Shown one piece after another: positions 23,901 through 31,241 of a stretch of 64,000 bases of DNA. How positions within the stretch are numbered: the first letter of the stretch is position 1; each line of letters starts with the position of its first letter. The translations under genes and the position numbers were made by a program. A model generated the notes under the pieces. It ran no database searches. It saw nothing but the letters and a program-made list of their open reading frames with translations, and had not been told where the DNA came from. Source of the DNA: Planctomycetota bacterium (GTDB lineage: Bacteria; Planctomycetota; B15-G4); the NCBI GenBank assembly GCA_020638905.1, contig JACKHP010000003.1, positions 62,001-126,000 of the forward strand. Reading direction: 5' to 3'.

Positions 23901-24665
23901 GTGTCGAAGCACCTCGCCCTGCCGCTGGTCGCGTCCCTCGCGCTCGCGCTGGTCGCCCCCACGACCTCCGCCGCCGACAGCACCGTCCCGTCGCCGACGT
24001 TCGCCGACCCGCTCGGCATCGACAACCCGCTCGCGCCCTTCGTCCCGGGACGCGTCAAGCTCTACCGCGGCAGGACCGAGGGACAACGCACGGCCTCCGT
24101 CGACACCTGCCTCGACACGACGCGCAGCTTCGCGTGGCACGGCCAGCAGATCGCCTGCCGCGTGCTCCAGGAGCAGGAGTTCGAGAGCGGCCGGCTGGTC
24201 GAGTCGACGCTCAGCTACCTGGCGCAGGACGACCAGGGCAACGTGCAGCTCTTCGGCGAGGTGGCGGTCGAGTACGTCGACGGCGTCCCCGTGGGCACCG
24301 AGGCCGACAGCTGGCTCGTGGGCGGACCGCAGCCGGGCGACGACCCGGTCATCCGCAGCTTCGACGAGCCGGCGGTCTTCATGCCCGCGACGCTCGCGCC
24401 CGGCGACGTGATCGTGCAGGACCACGACCCGGCGACGCTCGAGACGCTCACCGTGAAGGCGGTCGACGTCACGGTCAGGGTGTCCGCCGGCAAGTTCCTG
24501 CACGCGGTGCGCGTCACCGAGCTCGACGACGGCGAGGACACCGGTCCCGAGTCACGCTGGATCGTGCCCGGCATCGGCACCGTGAAGGAGCGCGCCAAGC
24601 GGCGCAAGCGAGACCTGATCGCCACGTCGCTCGAGGTGCAGTCCGCCGGCGACGGCAGTCCCTGA
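23901..24665 (+). CDS. Secreted protein of unknown function, two-component-linked
   Basis: 254 residues from GTG 23901, with CAGGAGGAG about 8 bases upstream and a clear signal peptide (VASLALALVAPTTSAADS). The mature part is beta-rich: NPLAPFVPGRVKLYRG opens a domain with a two-Cys stretch (C66, C80), followed by YLAQDDQGNVQLFGE, DDPVIRSFDEPAVFM and a closing SRWIVPGIGTVKER. This looks like a lipocalin/LolA-like or DUF-type envelope domain with the 'token-GxV(W)' endings often seen in secreted proteins of aquatic bacteria. I do not recognise a named family. It sits between the two-component genes and a PepSY protein, so regulation by the upstream system is plausible. Confidence 0.7.
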   Translation: MSKHLALPLVASLALALVAPTTSAADSTVPSPTFADPLGIDNPLAPFVPGRVKLYRGRTEGQRTASVDTCLDTTRSFAWHGQQIACRVLQEQEFESGRLVESTLSYLAQDDQGNVQLFGEVAVEYVDGVPVGTEADSWLVGGPQPGDDPVIRSFDEPAVFMPATLAPGDVIVQDHDPATLETLTVKAVDVTVRVSAGKFLHAVRVTELDDGEDTGPESRWIVPGIGTVKERAKRRKRDLIATSLEVQSAGDGSP

Positions 24666-24758
24666 AGAGCGACCCCGGCACGCGACGGCGCTCGCCGACA
24701 GACCGCGTGCCAAGACCGACCCCCGATCGCGATCCTGCGATCTCCCGGAGAGAATCCC

Positions 24759-25490
24759 GTGCGCAACCTGATCCTCGTCGTCACCTCGGGCCTGGCCGGA
24801 GCGCTCGCGCTCGGCGCCGGCGCGTTCGTCGCCACCCTCCAGCAGGACGTGCCCGCCGGCGCGCGGGCCGAGCTCGAACGCCGAGCGTCCGGACACGCCA
24901 TCGAGAAGGTGAAGATCGAGCACTCCGACGGCGCGCTCGTGTACGAGGCCCGCTGGAGCGACGGCGTGCACCGGCACGAGGCGGCGGTCACGGCCGACGG
25001 CGTGCTCGTCGACACCGAAGACCAGGTCGACGCGTCCGACGTGCCGGCCGCGGCGCGCGCGGCGGCCGCGAAGCACATGTCCGGCCAGCTCACGTTCGTG
25101 AAGCAGACCTTCGTGTTCTTCGAGGCCCAGTCGGCGGACGGCAATGAACTCCTGCTGCGCGCCACCGGCGGCCTGGTCGACGCCGAAGCGCTCGAGGGCG
25201 GTCCCGAGAACGACGAGCACGCCGAACGCGGCGACGACGAGGGCGACGAAGAAGCCGACGAGGACGGTGAGCAGGACGACGACGGAGAGATGGCTGTCAA
25301 CCTGCGCGACGTCCCGGCGGCGATCCTGGCCGCGGCCAATGCGGCGCTGCCGGGCGCGTCGTTCACCGCCGCCAGCACCGAAATGGAGGACGGCGTCGCG
25401 CACTGGGAGCTGTCCGGCACCGTCGACGGCGAGGACGTCGAGATCGAACTGCTCGCCGACGGCACGCTGCTCGAGATCGAGCGCGACTGA
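24759..25490 (+). CDS. Exported protein with two PepSY-like domains and an acidic linker
   Basis: 243 residues from GTG 24759, with CGGAGAGAAT upstream and an N-terminal hydrophobic segment (LILVVTSGLAGALALGAGAFVA). Two copies of a PepSY/DUF2874-like unit are visible. Residues 30-95 contain PAGARAELERRASGHAIEKVKIEH and the turn VYEARWSDG; residues 180-240 contain VPAAILAAANAALPGASF, EDGVAHWELSG and DGTLLEIE. They are split by a run of about 35 mostly Asp/Glu residues (150-184). PepSY units often bind peptides or metals and often sit beside two-component systems that control them, as here. The acidic bridge may bind divalent metal. The assignment rests on the repeated short helix-strand pattern, not on a catalytic site. 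Confidence 0.75.
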   Translation: MRNLILVVTSGLAGALALGAGAFVATLQQDVPAGARAELERRASGHAIEKVKIEHSDGALVYEARWSDGVHRHEAAVTADGVLVDTEDQVDASDVPAAARAAAAKHMSGQLTFVKQTFVFFEAQSADGNELLLRATGGLVDAEALEGGPENDEHAERGDDEGDEEADEDGEQDDDGEMAVNLRDVPAAILAAANAALPGASFTAASTEMEDGVAHWELSGTVDGEDVEIELLADGTLLEIERD

Positions 25491-25512
25491 CGCGCACAGC
25501 GGACGAACGTGG

Positions 25513-25534
25513 CGGACGGGCCCGGTCCCGTCCG
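25513..25534. terminator. Terminator hairpin between convergent genes
   Basis: A perfect 8-bp stem (25513-25520 with 25527-25534) with a 6-base loop, followed by TT, between the convergent stops at 25490 and 25536. Confidence 0.6.
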
Positions 25535-25535
25535 T

Positions 25536-25958
25536 TCACACCGCGTCCGCGTCGATCACCGGCAGGCGCGCCAGGAACACGAACAGTCCCACGCCCACCA
25601 CGAACAGCAGCGCGCGCACGAGGTGCAGTTCGACGGCCACGATCGAGAGCGCGAAGCTGACGACGACGAGCAGCAGCGCCGGACGCCGCGCGCGTCGCGG
25701 CAGCGCACGCTGCTCGCGCCATCCCCGCACGGCGGGCCCGAACGTGGGATGCGCCTGGAGCCGCGCGAGCAGCCGCGGCGACCCACGCGCGAAGCACGCC
25801 GCGGCCAGCAGGAGGAACGGCGTGGTCGGCAGCACCGGCAGCAGCGCGCCGAGCATCCCGAGCGCCACGAGCAGCACGCCGACGGCGATCCACAGCGCGC
25901 GCAGGGTGCGTCCGGCGGGTTCGGGATCGGCTTCGGGATCGGCGTGCATGGGCCCCAT
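25536..25958 (-). CDS. DUF454 (YbaN-type) inner-membrane protein
   Basis: 140 residues from ATG 25958; ATG 25949 is an equally possible start. The core has the DUF454 signature: helix VGVLLVALGMLGALLPVLPTTPFLLLAAACFARGSP, a short loop with HPTFGPAVRGWREQ, then two more hydrophobic segments (about 92-108 and 112-132). Family members are 115-150 residues and of unknown function. The N-terminal tail (ADPEADPEPAG) comes from a short run of the same TCGGNN hexamer that forms the long array at 31045. It converges on the PepSY gene. Confidence 0.88.
   Translation of the reverse strand: MGPMHADPEADPEPAGRTLRALWIAVGVLLVALGMLGALLPVLPTTPFLLLAAACFARGSPRLLARLQAHPTFGPAVRGWREQRALPRRARRPALLLVVVSFALSIVAVELHLVRALLFVVGVGLFVFLARLPVIDADAV
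25921..25944. repeat. Short run of TCGGNN hexamers inside the DUF454 gene
   Basis: Four consecutive units, TCGGGA, TCGGCT, TCGGGA, TCGGCG, coding for the Asp/Glu-Pro repeats at the protein's N-terminus. Same unit family as the 31045-31230 array. Confidence 0.6.
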
Positions 25959-26028
25959 GTTCGCACGGGACCCCGGCCGGGATGCGTGGCGTCCGCACGC
26001 CCGTCGTCACCCGTCCGGCGCCGTGAGG

Positions 26029-26034
26029 TAAGCT
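26029..26034 (+). promoter_or_regulatory. Candidate -10 element (TAAGCT)
   Basis: TAAGCT 96 bases before ATG 26130, matching the TAnnCT pattern seen elsewhere. Confidence 0.35.
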
Positions 26035-26129
26035 GCCCGTCCGACGGAGTCGCGCGGCCTTCCGGGAAGACGGCCCGCGGCGGACGGGCCGGTCTCCCGA
26101 TCGGCCCAGGGACAGGACGGAGGAGCGCC

Positions 26130-28628
26130 ATGCGCACGCGCCAGGGAACCCTGCTCGCCGGCGTCGCGCTGCTCGCGCTCGTCGTCGGCGCGACCCTGTG
26201 GCTGCTCGGCGACGGACGCGACGAGGCGCGCCAGCGGCTGGCGTCCCCCGACGCGGGCGCCGCGGGGCACGCGATGGACCTCGCGCCGACGCCCGCGCGC
26301 GACGCCGTCGTCGCGCCGATCGAGCCGCCCGCGATCGACGCGGCGGACGCGGCGACGCCGGCGATCGACCTGCACGTACGCCTCGTCGCGCCGGACCGCT
26401 CGCCGGTGGTCGGCGCGACGGTGACCCTGCATTCCGCACGCGAACGCGCGTGGGACGACTCGCCGCCGCTCGTCACCGCGCACTCCGACGACGACGGACG
26501 AATCGTGCTCACGCTCGACGAGGTTCCCCCCGAGGGCGTCGGCGTCGTCGCGCGCGCCGACGGGTTCGGCTCCGTCGCCTCGGGCGGCCGGGGGTCCGTC
26601 GACTGGGGCCACGACGAGTTCGAGTGGACGATGCCCTGGGCGGCGACGGTGCACGGCGTGGTGCGCGACGCCGACGACGGCGCGCCGCTCGCGCACGCCG
26701 TCGTGTCCACGTCCGAAGGAGGACCCGAGGTCGAGGCCGACGTCCAGGGCCGCTTCGCGCTCGAAGGCCTGCTCGCCGAGTACGACCTCGCGATCGTCGC
26801 GCGTGAGGCCGACCACGCCCCCGGATCGCGCAGCGTGCGCTTGGCGCCGGGTGACAACGAGGTCGATCTCGAGCTCCGGCGCGGGGTGCGCGTCGACGTC
26901 GAGGTCGTCGAGCGCGACGGCGGCTCGCCCGTCCCCGGCGCGGAGCTGCGCCGGTCGGTGAGACGGCCGCCGTTCGCGCGGGCCGACGCCGCCGGACGCT
27001 GGGCGTTCCGGATCGCGACGGACGAACTGCAGACGCTCGTCGTGACGTCCGACGGCTTCGTGCCGCTGAGATGGTCGTGGGACGGACACGACGCGACGTC
27101 CGACCGGACCGTGCGCATCCCGCTGCAGCGCAGTGCGTGGATCGACGTGAGCGTCACCGAGGTCGACGGCACGCCACTGCCGGACGCGGTGGCCTACGCC
27201 GAGTTCTCGGGTGCCCCCGGGTTCCACGATCGGGTGCCGCTGTCACCCGAGTGGCACGCCGCGTCCGGGCTGCCCGGCCACGCCGACGACCTCGAGCTCG
27301 ACTTCGACGGGGGATGCGACGCCGCCGGCGCCGCCGCCCTCCCGGTCATCGCGGGCCAGGAATACCGCGTCGCGTCGTCGTGCGACGGCTACGTCCCTGG
27401 GCGTTCCGATCCGCTCGTCGTACCGGCGCCCGGCGCGCACGCACGCGTGACGCTCGTCCTGCCGCGCGCCGGCAGCCTCGTGGGACGCGTCTTCGTGAAC
27501 GACGAGCCCGCAGGAACATCGCGGCGACTCGAGGCCCGCGGCCCCGACGGCATCCCCGTGGGTCACGCCTGGCTGCGCGCGGACGGCTCGTACTCCCTCG
27601 AGCGGTTGCCCGCGGGCGAGGTGCGGCTGCGGGTCCTCGAAGGGCCGACCGGCCGCACGCTCGGCGAGGACACCGTCATGGTCGAGGCCGGTGTCGAGCT
27701 CGAGCACGACGTCCGCATCGAGTACGTCGTGGCGGCCATCGCGGGACGCGTCACGTTCACCGACGGCACGCCGGCGGCCGGCGTGCACGTCCGCGCCACG
27801 ACGGCCGACGCCGAGCCGCGTTGGGTCGGACGCACCGAGACCGACGACGACGGACGCTACACGCTCGAGGTCGAGCCCGACGGCGTGTTCGACGTCCTGG
27901 CCGACTCGGTCGCGAACAGCGAACCGCGCCGCGCCACGGCGGGCGAGCGCGACGTCGACCTCGTGCTGCCGCTGCTCGGCACGCTGCGTGTGCGCGTCGT
28001 CGACGCCGAGACCGGACGTCCGGTCGTCGCGGGGACGGGGTCCGGCGAGCCCTGGGCGTGGTGGCGCGACCCGTCGATGCCCTGGGCCTTGCCGCTGGCG
28101 CGCCCTGCGCTCGATCGAGACGGCGAGGCCGAGCTCGAACTGCCCGTGGGCCCGGTCGAGTTCACGGTCGCGCTCGACGACGCGGGCTACGAGCCGCGCA
28201 CACTGAGCGCGTCCGTCCCGCAGCGATGGGACGGACCGCCGCTGCTGATCGCGCTGAGCCGCGGCCACGAGGTCGCGCTGCGCATGGTCGACGCGGCCAC
28301 CGGCGAGCCGGGCCTGATCATGGAGCACGTCGTGTACCTCGTGCCCGAGGCCGACCGGCAGCTCGTCCGCGAGGCGGCGGACGGCGAGGCCAACCAGAAC
28401 TTCGGCGGAGGCGACGGGATCCGGGTGCGCGTCGACGATCCCCGGCTGCGCGGCCGCTGGCTCCTGAGGGGCGAGGACGGCCTGCGCCGGCAGCGCGGCC
28501 TCGCGCCCGGACGCTGGGCGCTCGTGATCATCCCCGACGACGTGCGACTCGAGCCCGACGCGATCGACGTGCCCGCGGCGGACGGCGCGCCGATCGAGAT
28601 CCGCTTCACGCTGCCGGACGAAGGCTGA
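26130..28628 (+). CDS. Membrane-anchored carboxypeptidase-regulatory-like repeat protein (paralog 1)
   Basis: 832 residues from ATG 26130, with GGAGG 6 bases upstream. An N-terminal anchor (GTLLAGVALLALVVGATLWLLG) is followed by a low-complexity Ala/Asp/Pro linker, then a chain of seven to eight 75-90-residue beta-sandwich units of the carboxypeptidase-regulatory/CnaB-like kind. Each opens with a G-x-V-x-D/T pattern and a 'DG-R-Y/F/A-L' turn (for example ATVHGVVRDADDGAPLAHAV, AAIAGRVTFTDGTPAAGVHV with DDDGRYTLEV). No protease or cellulase domain is attached. The C-terminal part (RGRWLLRGEDG, LAPGRWALVIIPDDV) is shared with the next protein. These should be extended surface-linked stalks or binding domains. 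It is one of three adjacent paralogs. Confidence 0.8.
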   Translation: MRTRQGTLLAGVALLALVVGATLWLLGDGRDEARQRLASPDAGAAGHAMDLAPTPARDAVVAPIEPPAIDAADAATPAIDLHVRLVAPDRSPVVGATVTLHSARERAWDDSPPLVTAHSDDDGRIVLTLDEVPPEGVGVVARADGFGSVASGGRGSVDWGHDEFEWTMPWAATVHGVVRDADDGAPLAHAVVSTSEGGPEVEADVQGRFALEGLLAEYDLAIVAREADHAPGSRSVRLAPGDNEVDLELRRGVRVDVEVVERDGGSPVPGAELRRSVRRPPFARADAAGRWAFRIATDELQTLVVTSDGFVPLRWSWDGHDATSDRTVRIPLQRSAWIDVSVTEVDGTPLPDAVAYAEFSGAPGFHDRVPLSPEWHAASGLPGHADDLELDFDGGCDAAGAAALPVIAGQEYRVASSCDGYVPGRSDPLVVPAPGAHARVTLVLPRAGSLVGRVFVNDEPAGTSRRLEARGPDGIPVGHAWLRADGSYSLERLPAGEVRLRVLEGPTGRTLGEDTVMVEAGVELEHDVRIEYVVAAIAGRVTFTDGTPAAGVHVRATTADAEPRWVGRTETDDDGRYTLEVEPDGVFDVLADSVANSEPRRATAGERDVDLVLPLLGTLRVRVVDAETGRPVVAGTGSGEPWAWWRDPSMPWALPLARPALDRDGEAELELPVGPVEFTVALDDAGYEPRTLSASVPQRWDGPPLLIALSRGHEVALRMVDAATGEPGLIMEHVVYLVPEADRQLVREAADGEANQNFGGGDGIRVRVDDPRLRGRWLLRGEDGLRRQRGLAPGRWALVIIPDDVRLEPDAIDVPAADGAPIEIRFTLPDEG

Positions 28629-28643
28629 AGCCGCGCCGCGCGA

Positions 28644-28649
28644 TATCCT
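28644..28649 (+). promoter_or_regulatory. Candidate -10 element (TATCCT)
   Basis: GATATCCTGG 110 bases before ATG 28759, nearly the same decamer as GGTATCCTGG before the gene at 34919. Confidence 0.4.
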
Positions 28650-28758
28650 GGACCCTCGCCGCGCCGGGCGGTCGGCGCGCCGCCCTCGCGCGATTCGCAC
28701 CCGCGACCCGCGCGCGACGGCGCGGTTCGTCGTCCCCCGGACGCACGGGAGCCAACGC

Positions 28759-31008
28759 ATGCACGCGGGCAGGACGACGATCATCGCGCTCGCCGCCGTC
28801 GTGGCCGGCGCCGTGCTCGGCGCCGTCGCGTGGCTGGGCCACGATGCCGCGTCCGACGCGACGCCCGCGTCCGGCGACGTGACGCTCGCCGCGACGGACG
28901 ACGCGGATGACGCCGACGCCGCGTCCGCGCGACTCGCGACGCCCGAGCCGCCGGGTGCGCGCGACCTCGACGCGCTCGTGCGTCCCGCGCGGGTCGAGCC
29001 GCTCGAGCTCGCGGAGGCCTCGCCCGCCGACGACGCGCCGCCCCCCCTGTGGGGCATCGTGCGCGACCGCGAGACGCTGCGTCCGATCGAGGGCGCGGTG
29101 GTGGCCTTCGTCGGCCGGCGCGACGGCTGCGTCACGGGACCCGACGGACGCTATCGGCTGGCACGGCCGTCCGGCGAGTTCGCGGCGATCACCGCGCGGC
29201 ATCCCGACTACGTGAGCGAGCCGAAGACCTGGCGGCGCGCCCAGCACGACGGACGCATCGACTTCGTGCTGCAACACGGAGTGCTCGTCCAGCTCACGTG
29301 CGTCGACCGCGACAGCGGGCGACCGATCGCCGGCGTCGAGCTGCGCGAGTCGGAGGACGGCGACGCGCTGCAGCGCGCCGACGACGGCGGACGGCTCGCG
29401 CTGCGCGTCCTGCCGGGGCGCGAGGCCGGCTGGGTCTTCGCGCACGAGGACCATGCGTCGCTGTGGTGGCTGTGGGACGGCAGCCAGGCGGTCGACGGCG
29501 TGCGCGCGGACGTGCCGCTGCGCCGTCCCGCCATCGTCGACGCGCGCGTGACCGACGACCGGGGACGTCCCCTGGCCGGGGCCTGGCTGCGCGTCGACAA
29601 GCCCGACGGCCTGCACTTCCGGCTGGACGTCGAGCTGCTCGAGCGCTGCGGCCTGCCCGGACGCGCGCGCGACGTCGAGCCGTCCCGCGACCTGCGCAGC
29701 GACGCGCAGGGCATGCTGCGCCTGCCGCTCATGCCGTGGCCGAGCGACTACCGGCTCACGGCGCGCTGCGACGGCTACGCCGGCGTCGAGGCGCCGCCGG
29801 TCGCGCTGCGCGACGCGGGTCGACATGCGTCCGTCGACTTCACCCTGCACGCCGCGGGACGCGTCCAGGGGCGCGTCCGGCGCAACGGCGCGCCGCTCGC
29901 GCAGACCAGCGTGCACTGCCTCGACGCCGACGGCCGGGGCCTCGGCAGCGCGCGCACCGACGACGAGGGCGGCTACCTCGTGCCGGACGTGCTGCCCGGA
30001 GCGGTGCACGTCGAGCTGCGCGACCCGCTGACGAACGCGTTGCGCCAGCGCGAGGTCGTCGTCGAAGCCGGCCGCGCCAGCGTGTGCGACTTCGACTTCG
30101 AGGCCGACTTCGCCCCGATCGGCGGCCACGTGCGCTGGACCACCGGCGAGCCCGCCGCGGGCGTGTTCGTGAACGTCTGGTCGACGAGCTCGCGCTTCTC
30201 GGCGCACACGCGCACCGAGGCCGACGGGAGCTGGTCGGTCGACGTCCCGGACGACGGCGTGTACGACGTGTCGATCTCGGCGGCGGGCACCGGGGGTGTG
30301 TGGAACGGCATCCCCCCCGGGAAGCTCGACCTCGAGAACGTGCTGGCCGCCCAGGGCACGCTGCGCCTGCGCCTCGTCGACGCCGCGAGCGGCGAGACGC
30401 TGCTGCCCACGTCGCGCGGCACCTGGTTCGCGTGGCGCACCGGCGGAATCGCGCCGTACCACGCGTCCGTGCCGCGCGGCCCCGACGCGACCGGGATGTT
30501 CGCCGCGCCGGTCACGGCGGGGACCGTCGACATCACGATCGACCTGCGCGGGCAGGGCTACCTGCCGCTCGAGCTGCCGGGGCTCGACGTCCTCGCGGGC
30601 GAGCGGGAGCCGCCGCTCGAACTGCGCCTCGAGCGCGGCCGCGAACTCGTGCTGCGCTTCGTCACCGAGAACGGGCTCGCGCGCAAGCCGTCCGGGCACG
30701 TGTTCTTCGCGCTGCCCCGGAGCCGGCCCGACTCCGTGCGCCTCGCCGACGACGGCGAGCAGGGCGCGAGAACCTACAGCTTCGACGGAGCGACGCTGCG
30801 CCTGCGCGTCGACGACGGTCCCTCGGGGTGCGTGCGCGTGACGATCGATGACCGCGACGCCACGGCCACGCTGCGCGGCCTGTCCGAGGGACGCTGGCTG
30901 CTGCGCGCGTTCCCCGAAGACCTCGCGCTGCGTCCCGACGCCATCGACCTCCCGCGCGACGCGGGGCGACGGATCGACGTGGCCGTCGCGCCGAAGATCC
31001 CGCGCTGA
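28759..31008 (+). CDS. Membrane-anchored carboxypeptidase-regulatory-like repeat protein (paralog 2)
   Basis: 749 residues from ATG 28759, with GGGAG 6 bases upstream. Anchor helix ALAAVVAGAVLGAVAWLG, acidic linker, then about seven beta units of the same kind as paralog 1 (PLWGIVRDRETLRPIEGAVV with GPDGRYRLA; APIGGHVRWTTGEPAAGVFVNV with EADGSWSVDVPDDGVYDVSI). The final segment (EGRWLLRAFPEDLALRPDAIDLP) matches the end of paralog 1 almost motif for motif, which argues for gene duplication. No enzymatic domain is seen. It has its own promoter-like element, so the three paralogs are probably expressed separately. Confidence 0.8.
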   Translation: MHAGRTTIIALAAVVAGAVLGAVAWLGHDAASDATPASGDVTLAATDDADDADAASARLATPEPPGARDLDALVRPARVEPLELAEASPADDAPPPLWGIVRDRETLRPIEGAVVAFVGRRDGCVTGPDGRYRLARPSGEFAAITARHPDYVSEPKTWRRAQHDGRIDFVLQHGVLVQLTCVDRDSGRPIAGVELRESEDGDALQRADDGGRLALRVLPGREAGWVFAHEDHASLWWLWDGSQAVDGVRADVPLRRPAIVDARVTDDRGRPLAGAWLRVDKPDGLHFRLDVELLERCGLPGRARDVEPSRDLRSDAQGMLRLPLMPWPSDYRLTARCDGYAGVEAPPVALRDAGRHASVDFTLHAAGRVQGRVRRNGAPLAQTSVHCLDADGRGLGSARTDDEGGYLVPDVLPGAVHVELRDPLTNALRQREVVVEAGRASVCDFDFEADFAPIGGHVRWTTGEPAAGVFVNVWSTSSRFSAHTRTEADGSWSVDVPDDGVYDVSISAAGTGGVWNGIPPGKLDLENVLAAQGTLRLRLVDAASGETLLPTSRGTWFAWRTGGIAPYHASVPRGPDATGMFAAPVTAGTVDITIDLRGQGYLPLELPGLDVLAGEREPPLELRLERGRELVLRFVTENGLARKPSGHVFFALPRSRPDSVRLADDGEQGARTYSFDGATLRLRVDDGPSGCVRVTIDDRDATATLRGLSEGRWLLRAFPEDLALRPDAIDLPRDAGRRIDVAVAPKIPR

Positions 31009-31032
31009 GGTGACCTCCGCCACGGGGGCCGC

Positions 31033-31038
31033 TACGCT
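31033..31038 (+). promoter_or_regulatory. Candidate -10 element (TACGCT) directly before the hexamer array
   Basis: TACGCT ends 6 bases before the first repeat unit at 31045, so transcription would begin at the first bases of the array. The position is what makes it notable; the -35 region is not recognisable. Confidence 0.4.
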
Positions 31039-31044
31039 GCGAAG

Positions 31045-31230
31045 TCGGCTTCGGGATCGGGATCGGGATCGGGATCGGGATCGGGATCGGGATCGGGATC
31101 GGGATCGGGATCGGGATCGGGATCGGGTTCGGGTTCGGGTTCGGGTTCGGGTTCGGGTTCGGGTTCGGCTTCGGGTTCGGGTTCGGGTTCGGGTTCGGCT
31201 TCGGGTTCGGGTTCGGGTTCGGCTTCGGGA
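31045..31230 (+). repeat. 31-unit hexanucleotide tandem array (TCGGGA/TCGGGT/TCGGCT) in the leader of paralog 3
   Basis: 186 bases made of 31 uninterrupted 6-base units: TCGGCT once, TCGGGA twelve times, TCGGGT seven times, TCGGCT, four TCGGGT, TCGGCT, three TCGGGT, TCGGCT and a final TCGGGA. The last unit runs into the Shine-Dalgarno sequence (GGGAGGA) of the gene starting at 31242. The block structure, a homogeneous A-block followed by T-blocks punctuated by CT units, indicates growth by slippage or unequal crossing-over. Because the length is a multiple of 6, changes would not shift a frame but would change leader length and structure. Confidence 0.95.
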
Positions 31231-31241
31231 GGACGGCATCG

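Noticed and set aside
31045..31230. Hexamer array as CRISPR, telomere-like sequence or coding repeat (RD/PN/SG dipeptides)
   Set aside because: Units are contiguous without spacers, the site is internal and the open frames through it are by-products of the 6-base period; the gene start with Shine-Dalgarno is downstream.
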